From Ancylobacter vacuolatus (GTDB lineage: Bacteria > Pseudomonadota > Alphaproteobacteria > Rhizobiales > Xanthobacteraceae), in assembly GCF_030813595.1 (NCBI RefSeq), contig NZ_JAUSUH010000001.1, positions 372,001-436,000 on the forward strand: a stretch of 64,000 nt of DNA, in the 5' to 3' direction. The position numbers and the translations under genes were made by a program. Of this stretch, positions 8,838-18,343 are shown piece after piece (positions within the stretch are counted from its first letter, which is position 1; every line of letters begins with the position of its first letter). Under the pieces are notes generated by a model. It searched no databases. It had not been told where the DNA came from and saw only the letters and a list, made by a program, of their open reading frames with translations.

Positions 8838-10199
8838 TCAGTAGCCCACCGCCGTGCCGTGCAGGTCATAGGCGTCGGCGCGCTCGATCTTCACGGTGAC
8901 GATCTCGCCGACGCGCAGCGGCCGGCGGGCGGCGACATGGACCACGCCGTCTATTTCGGGCGCGTCCGCCTTGGAGCGGCCGATCGCGACGGTCGGGCCG
9001 ACCTTGTCGATGATCACCTGCTGGCGGCTGCCGACCTTGCGCTTGAGGCGGCGGGCGCTGACGCGCTGCTGCACCTCCATGAAGCGCTTCCAGCGCTCCT
9101 CCTTCACCTCGTCGGGCACCATCTCGGCGCCGAGGGCGTTGGCGGGGGCGCCGTCCACCGGCTCATATTTGAAGCAGCCGACCCGGTCGAGCTCGGCCTC
9201 TTCGAGGAAGCCGATGAGTTCCTCGAATTCCGCCTCGGTCTCGCCGGGGAAGCCGACGATGAAGGTGGAGCGCAAGGTGAGGTCCGGGCAGGCGGCCCGC
9301 CAGGCCTGCACCCGGGCCAGCGTCTTCTCCTGCGCCGCCGGGCGCTTCATGCGCTTCAGCACGGTGGGGGAGGCGTGCTGGAAGGGAATGTCGAGATAGG
9401 GAAGGATGACGCCCTCGGCCATCAGGCCGATCACCTCGTCGACATGGGGGTAGGGGTAGACATAATGCATCCGCACCCAGGCCCCGAGCGTGCCGAGCTC
9501 GCGCGCCAGGTCGAAGAAGCGGGCGCGGACCTCACGGTCCTTCCAGGTGCTCGGCGCATAGCGCAGGTCGACGCCATAGGCCGAGGTATCCTGCGAGATG
9601 ACGAGGAGTTCCTTCACCCCGGCATTCACCAGCCGTTCCGCCTCGCGCAGCACATCGCCCGCCGGCCGGCTGACGAGATCGCCGCGCAGCTTGGGGATGA
9701 TGCAGAAGGTGCAGCGATTGCTGCAGCCTTCCGAGATCTTCAGATAGGCATAATGGCGCGGGGTGAGCTTGATGCCCTGCGGCGGCACCAGATCGACGAA
9801 GGGATCGTGCTGCGGCGGCACCGCCTGGTGGACGGCGGCCAGCACGCTCTCATATTGCTGCGGCCCGGTGACGGCGAGAACGCCCGGATGCACGTCGCGA
9901 ATCTGCTGGGGCTCGGCGCCCATGCAGCCGGTGACGATGACCTTGCCGTTCTCCTTCAGCGCGTCGCCGATGGCGGCGAGGCTTTCCGCCTTGGCGCTGT
10001 CGAGAAAGCCGCAGGTGTTGACGATGACGAGGTCCGCGCCTTCGTGATGGCGCGACAGCTCGTAGCCCTCCGAGCGCAGGCTGGTGATGATCCTCTCGCT
10101 GTCGACCAGCGCCTTGGGGCAGCCGAGCGAAACGAAGGAGATGCGCGGCGCCTCACCGCGCGCGGGGGAGAAGGCGTCGGGGGACGCGATGTCGGCCAT
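8838..10199 (-). CDS. rimO: Ribosomal protein uS12 (Asp) methylthiotransferase
   Basis: A 453-residue radical-SAM enzyme that methylthiolates an aspartate of ribosomal protein S12. The N-terminal UPF0004 domain has three auxiliary-cluster cysteines (C27, C63, C92), the radical-SAM core has C159-x3-C163-x2-C166 ([10 protein letters not shown]), and a TRAM domain ends the protein. [14 protein letters not shown] is diagnostic of RimO rather than MiaB. Starts at 10199 (MADIAS) and 10220 (MPGTPT) are both possible; neither has a strong Shine-Dalgarno. It is the only gene of its strand immediately here and looks housekeeping. Confidence 0.93.
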   Translation of the reverse strand: MADIASPDAFSPARGEAPRISFVSLGCPKALVDSERIITSLRSEGYELSRHHEGADLVIVNTCGFLDSAKAESLAAIGDALKENGKVIVTGCMGAEPQQIRDVHPGVLAVTGPQQYESVLAAVHQAVPPQHDPFVDLVPPQGIKLTPRHYAYLKISEGCSNRCTFCIIPKLRGDLVSRPAGDVLREAERLVNAGVKELLVISQDTSAYGVDLRYAPSTWKDREVRARFFDLARELGTLGAWVRMHYVYPYPHVDEVIGLMAEGVILPYLDIPFQHASPTVLKRMKRPAAQEKTLARVQAWRAACPDLTLRSTFIVGFPGETEAEFEELIGFLEEAELDRVGCFKYEPVDGAPANALGAEMVPDEVKEERWKRFMEVQQRVSARRLKRKVGSRQQVIIDKVGPTVAIGRSKADAPEIDGVVHVAARRPLRVGEIVTVKIERADAYDLHGTAVGY

Positions 10200-10308
10200 G
10201 ATCGTGGGGGTACCCGGCATTTCAGGATCGCGAGGCGTTACGGCACGCCGCCCCATCCGTCAACTGCGCCGGCGCACCCCCGCCCTGCGGCGTCCCCCAA
10301 TCGCGCGA

Positions 10309-10638
10309 TCAGGCCGCCTGATCTTCCACCGACTGGGCGAGAACGCTGTCGAACAGCTCGACCTCGGGATGGCCGAGATAGAGCGGCTTGTTGGCGCCGG
10401 CGCTGCCATGCGCCTTGCGGAACGCCTCCGAGCGCGTCCACGCCTCGAAATCCGCCCGCGACGCCCATTCCGAATGCGAGGCGTAGAGGGTGTGGTCGTC
10501 CTTTGTGGCGCCGCGCAGCAGATGGAAGGTCTTGAAGCCCGGCACGGTCTTCAGATGGCTGTCGCGTTCGCGCCAGACGGTCTCGAAATCGGCTTCCGAC
10601 CCGAGCTTCACCTTGAAGCGGTTCATAGCAAGAAACAT
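10309..10638 (-). CDS. Antibiotic-biosynthesis-monooxygenase (ABM) domain protein
   Basis: A 109-residue single-domain protein of the dimeric alpha/beta-barrel ABM superfamily, which includes heme-degrading IsdG/HmoB-like and quinol monooxygenases. The N-terminal MNRFKVKLGSEADFETVW, the middle GFKTFHLLRG and the helix ASRADFEAWTRSEAFRKAH are typical. The start at 10638 is preceded by AGGAG at good spacing; further upstream in-frame codons are less likely. It has no signal peptide. Whether it degrades heme or handles a reactive carbonyl or quinone cannot be told from the sequence. Confidence 0.8.
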   Translation of the reverse strand: MFLAMNRFKVKLGSEADFETVWRERDSHLKTVPGFKTFHLLRGATKDDHTLYASHSEWASRADFEAWTRSEAFRKAHGSAGANKPLYLGHPEVELFDSVLAQSVEDQAA

Positions 10639-10787
10639 GGCGCACTCCTGTGTTGACCCGGCGGAGGACACTTACCCCAAGCCATCGCCGGGGTCGATGC
10701 GGCGCAACGCCAAAAGCCGCGCGGACAAAAAAAGGGGCGGCTCGCGCCGCCCGCCAATATCCCGGAGAGACACGTCCAGGACAGGGC

Positions 10788-11357
10788 TTACTTCAACTTG
10801 TCGACATCGATGCCGAAGGTGACGGCGCCGATGGCCACATCCTTGTCGGAAATGGTGACGCTGACCTGGGCGATCTTCTTGCCGTCCTCTTCCTCGACCT
10901 TGTCGACGAAGATGGTGCCGGGACCCACCGCATAGGTCTTCTGCCACTTGGCCTCATCCGCCTGCCACAGGTCGGAGGTGCCGTCGGTCTGGCCGACATT
11001 GAGGCCGCGATTGTCCATCACGAAGGCTTCGGTGATCACGCCGCCGGAAGCTTCCTTCTTCTGGATCAGGAATTCGGACAGCTTGTTTTTGCGGACGGGA
11101 TCGACCACCGCCGGGTCCTTGGCGACCCAGGCCTTGTCGAGCACGATGATCTCTTCCTGCATCAGCCGCTTGTGCTTCTTGTTCGACTCGACGATGGCGG
11201 CGATCACCACCGGATCGCTGAGCCAGGGCGTGATGCTCTGCTGCACATAGGCCGTCGCCGGCTTCACATGCGCAGCCTCGTCCTGGGCGAAGGCGGGGGC
11301 CACACTGAGAATGCTCGCCGCCGCGACGAGCGCGACGAACCTGCTGTGAATGTTCAT
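10788..11357 (-). CDS. Secreted Cache/PDC-like sensor-fold protein
   Basis: A 189-residue periplasmic protein. Residues 1-25 form a signal peptide ending AFA|Q, and AGGAGGAAA lies just before the ATG. The mature part has an N-terminal helix (YVQQSITPWLSDPVVIAAI), then a PAS-like half with FVMDNRGLNVGQTDGTSDLWQADEAKWQ and late strands KIAQVSVTISD and IGAVTFGID, which is the pattern of small-ligand Cache (PDC) domains. Unlike chemoreceptors or kinases it has no membrane anchor or output domain, so it may be a stand-alone ligand binder. Function unknown. Confidence 0.6.
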   Translation of the reverse strand: MNIHSRFVALVAAASILSVAPAFAQDEAAHVKPATAYVQQSITPWLSDPVVIAAIVESNKKHKRLMQEEIIVLDKAWVAKDPAVVDPVRKNKLSEFLIQKKEASGGVITEAFVMDNRGLNVGQTDGTSDLWQADEAKWQKTYAVGPGTIFVDKVEEEDGKKIAQVSVTISDKDVAIGAVTFGIDVDKLK

Positions 11358-11922
11358 TGGCGTTTCCTCCTCATGGACGGTCTTCTGCCGTCCGCTGCCA
11401 CCGTAGCATGGTGTAACGATGGAAACGCAAGAGGTATTCGACGCTGCAAAGCAGCATGAATAATCCATCAAATTCGCATAAGCGAAATATTTAGAACGAC
11501 AATAGTATAGTTTTTACTAGTTGAGCGCGAACGACAACATACCCACTCCCTCGGGGGCAGGTGGGGCGCCGTGGTGCCCTCAATCAAGGTCGCAAAGGCT
11601 GACGAAGGGGAAGAAACACGCTCAGGCGACCAAACTAACCAACAGCGTTCATCAGATACCGTTGCGATCACCATGGTGGGCAATCTGGAATGCCGCATTC
11701 CATGTACGATGTTCCGTATTCTTCATGGAGGACAACAAGACTTCACGTAAAAGTGTGGCCGCCAGGCCGTCACATTCGCCCGGCTCTGCCGCAGACGTGC
11801 CCAGATACTTCTTGACTGCGTCATTTGAGTGCCAAGATCGCATGCCTAGGATGTGCCTGCCCATCGAGGGATACGGCCCCGCCCCGACGGGTTTCACAAA
11901 AGGCCGAAACGGGAGGTTCCAC
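11358..11922. other. 565 bp gap without a convincing gene, AT-richer than its surroundings
   Basis: Between the Cache-like gene and the small gene at 11923. The first part is the leader of the - strand gene and has a hairpin (GGACGG 11375-11380 / CCGTCC 11388-11393). A short AT-rich patch follows (about 11455-11520) with small dyads such as TTCGC 11472-11476 / GCGAA 11481-11485. An open frame runs from TTG 11521 into the 11923 gene but does not look like a continuous conserved protein. TTGACT at 11812-11817 could be a -35 element. The composition could reflect old transferred or decayed DNA. Confidence 0.4.
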
Positions 11923-12198
11923 ATGACCAACATTGTTGAAGGACCCGCCTTTCGCCCCGAGCCGCTGCATGTGCTGATCGGCCAGGAAGACATCACCATC
12001 GACTCGCTGGATGGCGCCATCGGCTTCATCCGCTCGCTGCGCAACGACCGGCTCGGCCGTTTCGCCGAGATGCTGCTGACGCAGCTGGAATCGGCCCGCA
12101 TTCCCCAGCAGAAGAGCGACGCCTGGGTGGCGTTTTCCACCTGGACCGAGGCCTGCCATCTGCGCAACGACGCCCATCACTGGAGCCGGGCCGCGTAA
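11923..12198 (+). CDS. Small conserved-looking hypothetical protein, possibly DUF982
   Basis: A 91-residue acidic protein. ATG 11923 is chosen because GGGAGG lies 6-12 bases upstream and because the protein becomes well-behaved from this Met onward (MTNIVEGPAFRPEPLHVL). The layout, a strand, a helix with DGAIGFIRSLRND and a helix ending in WVAFSTWTEACHL, recalls the DUF982 family of rhizobial small proteins, but the match is weak. No signal peptide or membrane segment. A GC-rich hairpin follows the stop. Function unknown. Confidence 0.55.
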   Translation: MTNIVEGPAFRPEPLHVLIGQEDITIDSLDGAIGFIRSLRNDRLGRFAEMLLTQLESARIPQQKSDAWVAFSTWTEACHLRNDAHHWSRAA

Positions 12199-12220
12199 GG
12201 TCCGGGCCCTATTACCGACG

Positions 12221-12245
12221 GCGGGGAGACCTATGCGCTCCCCGC
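12221..12245 (+). terminator. Hairpin after the small gene, possible terminator
   Basis: Perfect 8 bp arms GCGGGGAG (12221-12228) and CTCCCCGC (12238-12245) around a 9-base loop, 22 bp after the stop at 12198. There is no T-tract, so termination is a guess based on position and stem strength. Confidence 0.4.
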
Positions 12246-12338
12246 GCGCCGGCATCGCGTCAAAGGCGATGGCGGCGGCCGCGACGTTGCGGTAAGCGTG
12301 CTGGCGGGGATAAGCGTTTCTTACGTCGAGCAACTGCC

Positions 12339-13100
12339 TTGAAGCCTGTGACTGCCGCCTTCGCCGCGCTTGCCGTTGGCGCCACCTTTGTCGCCCCGCC
12401 GCTGCGCGCCCAGACCCAGGGCGGCCAGACCTCGAGCGGCCCGGAACAGCCGGCGGCGCCGCAGGCCGCCCCGCCCGTCGTCCTGCTGCTCGACGGGCTC
12501 GGCGTCTATGTCGAGAGCGACTATATCGGCGTTTCCGCCCTGACCCGGCCTCTGGCCCGGCAGGGTTTCCAGACCCGCACCGATTCGCATCTGATGGTGA
12601 AGACAAAGGGAATCGTCCCCGATGTCATCATCGGCCATTCCATGGGCGGTGAGACGGCGTTGCGCTATGCCACCGAACTGGCGCGCGCGGGCTACAAGCC
12701 GCCAATGGTGATCACCATCGACGCCGCGCCCGCCCCGCCGGCCTGCACCGTGCCGCGCTGCGTGAATATCGCCGGCCCCGGATTCGCCCGGGTGCGCGGC
12801 GCCCGCAACATCAGCGCCTGGGACGCTGGCGCGCGCTTTCGCAACCATGCGCAGCTGCCCACCCATCCGGCGGTGCAGGAATTGATCCTGAGGGAAACCG
12901 GCGACTGGATGGCCCAGTGGAAGGCAAGCCAGCCGAAGCTCGCGCGCACGGGCCCCAAGACGGGGCGCTCGTCTCCCGCGGCGGAAGCCGCGTCCCCGCC
13001 GGCGCCCGCTCCCGCCCTGCCGAAGATGTGGACGATGCCGAGCTGGACCGTGCCCGGCTGGTCGGTGCCGAGCTGGCCTGGCGCAGGCCAGGGCGGCTGA
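12339..13100 (+). CDS. Secreted alpha/beta-hydrolase-like protein with Trp/Pro-rich tail
   Basis: A 253-residue protein with an N-terminal signal peptide (about 1-24, ending LRA|QTQ), a low-complexity linker and then a lipase-like core: strand VVLLLDGLGVYVE and nucleophile elbow GHSMGG with Ser101. A histidine late in the core (NHAQLPTHPA) could complete a triad, but I cannot place the acid. The last 30 residues are unusual, with repeated Trp-Pro/Ser units. The start is uncertain: TTG 12339 or GTG 12348, neither with a clear ribosome binding site. Putative lipase or esterase of unknown substrate; no operon partner is evident. Confidence 0.6.
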   Translation: MKPVTAAFAALAVGATFVAPPLRAQTQGGQTSSGPEQPAAPQAAPPVVLLLDGLGVYVESDYIGVSALTRPLARQGFQTRTDSHLMVKTKGIVPDVIIGHSMGGETALRYATELARAGYKPPMVITIDAAPAPPACTVPRCVNIAGPGFARVRGARNISAWDAGARFRNHAQLPTHPAVQELILRETGDWMAQWKASQPKLARTGPKTGRSSPAAEAASPPAPAPALPKMWTMPSWTVPGWSVPSWPGAGQGG

Positions 13101-13152
13101 TCGCGCCCGCGCCTCTCCGCCAACGGGCGGCCGGTCCGGCAGGACGACGCCC

Positions 13153-14046
13153 TCAGTCCCGGCTCTGCCTGAGGTGATCGATCAGCGCCCGCAGCTTGGG
13201 GGCGAGATTGCGGCGGTTGGGGTAGTAGAGATAGAAGCCCGCAAAGGGCGGGCAATAGGCATCGAGGACGGGCACCAGTTCGCCGCGCGCGACGAGGGGC
13301 CGGAACGTCTCTTCCATGCCAAAGGTGATGCCGGCGCCGGCCACGGCGAGCTTGATCATCAGCGCCATGTCGTTGGTGGTGATCTCCGGCGCCACCGCCA
13401 CGGCGAAATCTCTGCCTTCCTGCGTGAACTCCCAGCGATAGGGCGCCCGTTTCGGCGCCGGCCGCCAGCCGATGCAGCGATGCTGCGCGAGCTCGCGCGG
13501 ATGCAAGGGCGTGCCGGCGCGCTCGAAATAGGCGGGCGAGGCCACCACGGTCTGGCGCTGCTCGCCCGAAACCGGCACCGCGATCATGTCCTGCTCGATC
13601 ACCTCGCCGAGCCGCACCCCGGCATCGAACCCCTCGGCGACGATGTCGAACTCCTCATCCGTCACCGTGACGTCGATCTGCACGTCGGGATAGGCAGCGG
13701 CGAAGCCGGCCAGCAGCGGCCCGGCGAGAAACCGCTCGGCAATCGAGGAGACGGCCAGCCGCAGCTGCCCGCGCGGCCGCCCGGCAAGATCGCCGGTGCC
13801 TTCCACCGCGGCCTGGATGTCGGCAATGGCCGGTGCCAGCGCGGCGTTGAGGCGCTCGCCCGCCTCGGTGAGGCTGACGCTGCGGGTGGTGCGTCGCACC
13901 AGCGCCAGGCCCAGCGCGGCCTCCAACCGGCCGATGCTCTGGCTCACCGCCGAGCGTGTCACGCCCAGACGGTCGGCGGCGGCGCGGAAGCTGCGCTCCT
14001 GCGCCACCAGGGTGAACACCGAAAGCGCGTTGAGATCGGCCATCAT
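13153..14046 (-). CDS. LysR-family transcriptional regulator
   Basis: A 297-residue LysR regulator. The winged helix-turn-helix fills residues 4-62 (LNALSVFTLVAQERSF, then VTRSAVSQSIGRLEAALG), and a periplasmic-binding-like effector domain follows (GQLRLAVSSIAERFL onward). It belongs to the CrgA-like branch with short N-terminal spacing. Two adjacent Met codons (14046 and 14043) could start it. It is divergent from the SDR gene with 118 bp between them, the standard arrangement for a LysR protein controlling its neighbour. Confidence 0.9.
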   Translation of the reverse strand: MMADLNALSVFTLVAQERSFRAAADRLGVTRSAVSQSIGRLEAALGLALVRRTTRSVSLTEAGERLNAALAPAIADIQAAVEGTGDLAGRPRGQLRLAVSSIAERFLAGPLLAGFAAAYPDVQIDVTVTDEEFDIVAEGFDAGVRLGEVIEQDMIAVPVSGEQRQTVVASPAYFERAGTPLHPRELAQHRCIGWRPAPKRAPYRWEFTQEGRDFAVAVAPEITTNDMALMIKLAVAGAGITFGMEETFRPLVARGELVPVLDAYCPPFAGFYLYYPNRRNLAPKLRALIDHLRQSRD

Positions 14047-14049
14047 TGG

Positions 14050-14089
14050 TAAGTCAGGCTTTCCACTGTGTCACGACATGGCTGGCTTA
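14050..14089. promoter_or_regulatory. Candidate LysR operator between the LysR and SDR genes
   Basis: Imperfect dyad TAAGTCAG (14050-14057) and CTGGCTTA (14082-14089), one mismatch, with a smaller dyad TGTC-AC-GACA (14069-14078) between its arms. It sits directly at the start of the LysR gene and about 75 bp before the SDR start, as expected for an autoregulated LysR site. Seen by eye only. Confidence 0.35.
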
Positions 14090-14164
14090 TCGCGACAATG
14101 CCCGCTCGCTACCTTTCTGCCAACGCGAAACCAGCGCGAAAGCGATCAACAAAGGAGCCGTGCA

Positions 14165-14893
14165 ATGGCACTCGACAAAGTGGTTCTGATCACCGGCGCG
14201 TCCAGCGGTATCGGCGCCGGCATCGCCCGCGAACTCGGCCGGGCCGGCGCCCGGCTGGCGCTGGGCGCGCGCCGCACCGAACGGCTCGACGCGCTGGCCG
14301 CCGAGATCGCCGCAGAAACCGGCGTGGAGGTGATGACCCGCCGCCTCGACGTTACCGACCGGGCGGATGTCGCCGCCTTCGCCGAGGCCGCCCGCCAGCG
14401 CTATGGGCGGGTCGACGTCCTCATCAACAATGCCGGCATCATGCCGCTCTCGCTCATGGCCTCGCTGAAGGTGGAAGAATGGGACGCGATGATCGACGTC
14501 AACATCAAGGGCGTGCTGCATGGCATCGCCGCCGTGCTGCCGGACATGACGGCGCGCGGCTCCGGCCACATCGTCAACATCGCCTCCATCGGCGCGCTCG
14601 CGGTGGTCCCGACGGCGGCGGTCTATTGCGCAACGAAATACGCCGTGCGCGCCATCTCCGACGGGCTGCGGCAGGAGAACGACCGGCTGCGTGTCACCTG
14701 CGTCCATCCCGGCGTGGTGGAGAGCGAACTGGCTGACACCATCACCGATCCCGCCGCGGCGCAGGCGATGACGGCCTATCGCGCCATCGCCCTGACCCCG
14801 GACGCCATCGGCCGGGCGGTGCGCTTCGTGCTGGAGCAGCCGGGCGATGTCGATGTGAGCGAGATCGTCGTCCGTCCCACCGCCAGCCGCTGA
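14165..14893 (+). CDS. Short-chain dehydrogenase/reductase (classical SDR)
   Basis: A 242-residue NAD(P)-dependent oxidoreductase. Cofactor motif TGASSGIG at residues 10-17, NNAG at 88-91, catalytic S141, Y154 and K158 (YCATK). The Arg residues after the second strand (ARRTERL) suggest NADP preference. AAAGGAG precedes ATG 14165. Similar SDRs next to LysR genes are often induced by electrophiles or aldehydes, but the substrate here is unknown. The Atu4866-family gene follows after 11 bp and is probably in the same operon. Confidence 0.9.
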   Translation: MALDKVVLITGASSGIGAGIARELGRAGARLALGARRTERLDALAAEIAAETGVEVMTRRLDVTDRADVAAFAEAARQRYGRVDVLINNAGIMPLSLMASLKVEEWDAMIDVNIKGVLHGIAAVLPDMTARGSGHIVNIASIGALAVVPTAAVYCATKYAVRAISDGLRQENDRLRVTCVHPGVVESELADTITDPAAAQAMTAYRAIALTPDAIGRAVRFVLEQPGDVDVSEIVVRPTASR

Positions 14894-14904
14894 GGAGGCA
14901 AGCC

Positions 14905-15267
14905 ATGCAACCGTTTCCTCCAGCACGGCGGCGCCTCGCCACGCTTGTCGCCGCCGCCTTCCTCTCCCCCTTTGCCGGAGCCGCTCCTGCCATGACCCAG
15001 ACAAAAGCGGCAGAGCCGCAAACCGCCCAGAGCCACGCCTATGTCGGCATGTGGGTGACGCCCGATGGCTATGTCAGGCACGAACTCCTGCCCAATGGCC
15101 GCTATGACGAGGCGCGCGGCAGCCGGCAGAGCGCCTATCGCGGCCGCTATGAGGTGCGCGGCACGCATATCGACTATTGGGACGACACCGGCTTCACCGC
15201 CGACGGCACTTTCGTCGACGCCAACACGCTGCACCATGGCGGCATGGTCTTCCGCCGGGTGGAGTGA
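14905..15267 (+). CDS. Atu4866-family secreted protein
   Basis: A 120-residue protein: signal peptide about residues 1-27, then the compact beta-sheet domain YVGMWVTPDGYVRHELLPNGRYDEARG ... HIDYWDDTGFTADGTF, which I recognise as the Agrobacterium Atu4866 family (one small beta domain, function unknown). Members are commonly next to SDR or LysR genes, as here. GAGGAGG precedes the ATG. It may be a small-molecule binding or scavenging protein; there is no catalytic motif to support more. Confidence 0.8.
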   Translation: MQPFPPARRRLATLVAAAFLSPFAGAAPAMTQTKAAEPQTAQSHAYVGMWVTPDGYVRHELLPNGRYDEARGSRQSAYRGRYEVRGTHIDYWDDTGFTADGTFVDANTLHHGGMVFRRVE

Positions 15268-15338
15268 GAGCGCCGGCCGAACCCGCCCGCGCCCCCTTCT
15301 TCTGAACAGCGGCTCCCGCTTGGTGTCCTGGTTCTCAA

Positions 15339-15418
15339 CGCGGGACAAGCCCGGTGATGACGGCGGACCATCTCCTCTCGTGATCCCGGACCGGCCTGTG
15401 GCCGTCTGCGGTGACGGC
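15339..15418. repeat. REP-like dispersed palindromic element
   Basis: Contains CGCGGGACAAGCCCGG (15339-15354), the complement-type match of the CCGGGCTTGTCCCG core found at 22761, plus a GTGATCCCGGACCGG segment. It lies between two convergent genes (Atu4866-family and queF). Such elements are common extragenic repeats in Hyphomicrobiales; boundaries are approximate. Confidence 0.5.
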
Positions 15419-15451
15419 GCGTGAGATCAAGGTCTTGCGGCGGCCGTCTTC

Positions 15452-15913
15452 TCACCCCCGGCCGCGATAGGGCGCCACGCCCTGGTCCGGCAGCCACACG
15501 CCGTCCAGCGGGGCGCCGCTCTGCCAGAACACATCGATCGGGATGCCGCCGCGTGGGTACCAGTAGCCGCCGATGCGCAGCCAGCGCGGTGCCAGCAATG
15601 TGTGCAGACGCAGGCCGATGGCGACCGTGCAGTCCTCGTGGAAGGCGCCATGGTTGCGGAAGCTGCCGAGATAGAGCTTCAGCGACTTCGATTCGACCAG
15701 CCAGCCATCGGGCACATAGTCGATCACCAGCTGGGCGAAGTCCGGCTGGCCGGTCACCGGGCACAGCGAGGTGAATTCCGGCGCGGTGAAGCGGGCGACG
15801 TAGTTCGTGCCGGGGTGCGGGTTCGGCACCCGCTCCAGCACCGCTTCCTCGGGGCTGGCGGGCAGGGCGGTGGCGCGGCCGAGCTGGGTCGTGCCGTCGG
15901 CAATGTCGTTCAT
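15452..15913 (-). CDS. queF: NADPH-dependent 7-cyano-7-deazaguanine reductase
   Basis: A 153-residue type I (unimodular) QueF, which reduces preQ0 to preQ1 in queuosine biosynthesis. The catalytic thioimide-forming Cys is C51 and the proton donor Asp is D58 in [13 protein letters not shown]; the QueF signature [18 protein letters not shown] follows. The start at 15913 (MNDIADG) fits family length; longer in-frame starts add unlikely sequence. It stands alone here, convergent with the Atu4866-family gene and divergent from enolase. No preQ1 riboswitch was recognised in the 119 bp between queF and eno. Confidence 0.95.
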   Translation of the reverse strand: MNDIADGTTQLGRATALPASPEEAVLERVPNPHPGTNYVARFTAPEFTSLCPVTGQPDFAQLVIDYVPDGWLVESKSLKLYLGSFRNHGAFHEDCTVAIGLRLHTLLAPRWLRIGGYWYPRGGIPIDVFWQSGAPLDGVWLPDQGVAPYRGRG

Positions 15914-16017
15914 GGCGGGGCTCCGGACGGGGAGGGGGCGGGCGATATGTCGCTGGCACCTCTTTCGCATGTCACATGGCCGGAGTAGAAGCGCCTCGAC
16001 CATCCTGACCGAGTTGA

Positions 16018-17316
<1,299 letters not shown>

Positions 17317-17342
17317 GCCCGCTCTCTTTCGGCTGAAACAAC

Positions 17343-17373
17343 AAAGCCCCCGTCATCGCGACGGGGGCTTTTT
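17343..17373 (+). terminator. Rho-independent terminator of eno
   Basis: Perfect 12 bp stem AAAGCCCCCGTC (17343-17354) / GACGGGGGCTTT (17360-17371), 5-base loop, T5 run ending at 17373; 27 bp after the eno stop. Its symmetry (A run on the left, T run on the right) could also serve the convergent small gene. Confidence 0.92.
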
Positions 17374-17420
17374 CATGGCCCCTTCCGGGGGGCGGTGGCG
17401 GGGAGGGGCGCGTCAGCGCT

Positions 17421-17630
17421 TCAGCGCTTCAGGCGCTCATATTCCGCCGCCAGTTGCGGCAGGTCCGTGACCTGCGGCGAGTCGGGCTCCATCAGGCCGC
17501 CGCTGATCTCCAGCGCGGCGATCGGCCAGAGCCGCTCCACCAGCGCGGGAATCTGCGAATTGGGCACGGCGGCCATGCGCGCATCGACGGCGCAGAGGGC
17601 GCGGGCGCGTTCCTCGATGTTTCTGTTCAT
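17421..17630 (-). CDS. Small hypothetical protein
   Basis: A 69-residue, probably helical, cytoplasmic protein beginning MNRNIEERARALCAVDARMAA. GGCCGACGC precedes the ATG without a good ribosome binding site. It has no recognisable domain; the C-terminus QLAAEYERLKR is a charged helix. It is convergent with eno, and the eno terminator lies between the two. The codon pattern looks coding, but it could be a false gene call. Confidence 0.45.
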   Translation of the reverse strand: MNRNIEERARALCAVDARMAAVPNSQIPALVERLWPIAALEISGGLMEPDSPQVTDLPQLAAEYERLKR

Positions 17631-17935
17631 GCGTCGGCCTCCGTGTGTCCGGCCGGGCGCCGGAACCACCGGGGAAGCTGCTCCGGTTCAGAGCGTGGCA
17701 ACGAGCCACGCCGGCTTCAGTGCAAGACGATAGCACCGGCTGGGGGCGGGGAATGTCCACAATCATACGCTGGGCGGAAGCTTTGGCCGCTCGCCGCCCT
17801 CACATTCGCGACATCGCGCTACCTTTGCCGGTCCGCTGTTCCGGTCGCCCGATTGTGTGTGCGCTGCGGCAGGAAAGGGGATGTTGGCGTTAGCGTTAAC
17901 CGCGCCTCAACCGGCCCGCTCTAGGCTGCGTGCCC
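17631..17935. promoter_or_regulatory. Gap before ftsB with a CtrA-like half-conserved box
   Basis: 305 bp without a gene, between the divergent small gene and ftsB. Near its right end TTAA (17896-17899), seven bases, then TCAA (17907-17910) matches the alphaproteobacterial CtrA pattern TTAA-N7-TTAA with one mismatch, 26-40 bp before the ftsB start. The rest shows GC-rich minor dyads (GGCGTGGC-type sequences near 17695) and no tRNA or open frame that I can support. Confidence 0.35.
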
Positions 17936-18268
17936 ATGATCATTCGCACGCGCTGGCGCTCCTTCTTCCAGACCGTCACCCTGCATCTCGGGGCGGCGGC
18001 GCTGGTCGGCTATTTCGCCTTCCAGGGCTATAATGGCCAATATGGCCTTCTGGCCCGCCGCACCTTCGAGCAGCAGCACGCCGAGCTGACGCAGGAGCGG
18101 GACAAGCTGCAGGCCCAGCGCAAGGCGCTGCAGGCCAAGGTGGGGCTCATGTCGCCCGACCTCGTCGATGCCGACATGCTCGACGAGCAGGCGCGCGTCC
18201 TGTTGAACCTCGTCCACCCCAAGGATCTGGTGCTGCTCAGGGTCCCGGGCGGCCCGCAAGCCAATTGA
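17936..18268 (+). CDS. ftsB: Cell-division septum protein FtsB/DivIC family
   Basis: A 110-residue bitopic inner-membrane protein: short cytoplasmic start, one membrane helix (about residues 15-33, TVTLHLGAAALVGYFAFQGY), then a periplasmic coiled coil (QQHAELTQERDKLQAQRKALQAKV) and a C-terminal segment MLDEQARVLLNLVHPKDLVL typical of the septum-initiation family. FtsB bridges FtsL and FtsQ in the divisome. The start is ATG 17936 or in-frame GTG 17930. Its place between eno and pdhA is conserved in alphaproteobacteria. A possible CtrA site lies just upstream. Confidence 0.85.
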   Translation: MIIRTRWRSFFQTVTLHLGAAALVGYFAFQGYNGQYGLLARRTFEQQHAELTQERDKLQAQRKALQAKVGLMSPDLVDADMLDEQARVLLNLVHPKDLVLLRVPGGPQAN

Positions 18269-18343
18269 ACGAAAATTCATCGGACGAGCGAATCTGTGGC
18301 ATGCCAGACGGGTTCCGGTGGGAAACCACGCTATTCCAGAAGC

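Noticed and set aside
11521-11922. Upstream extension of the small 11923 gene to TTG 11521
   Set aside because: The extension is compositionally different and a good ribosome site lies before ATG 11923.
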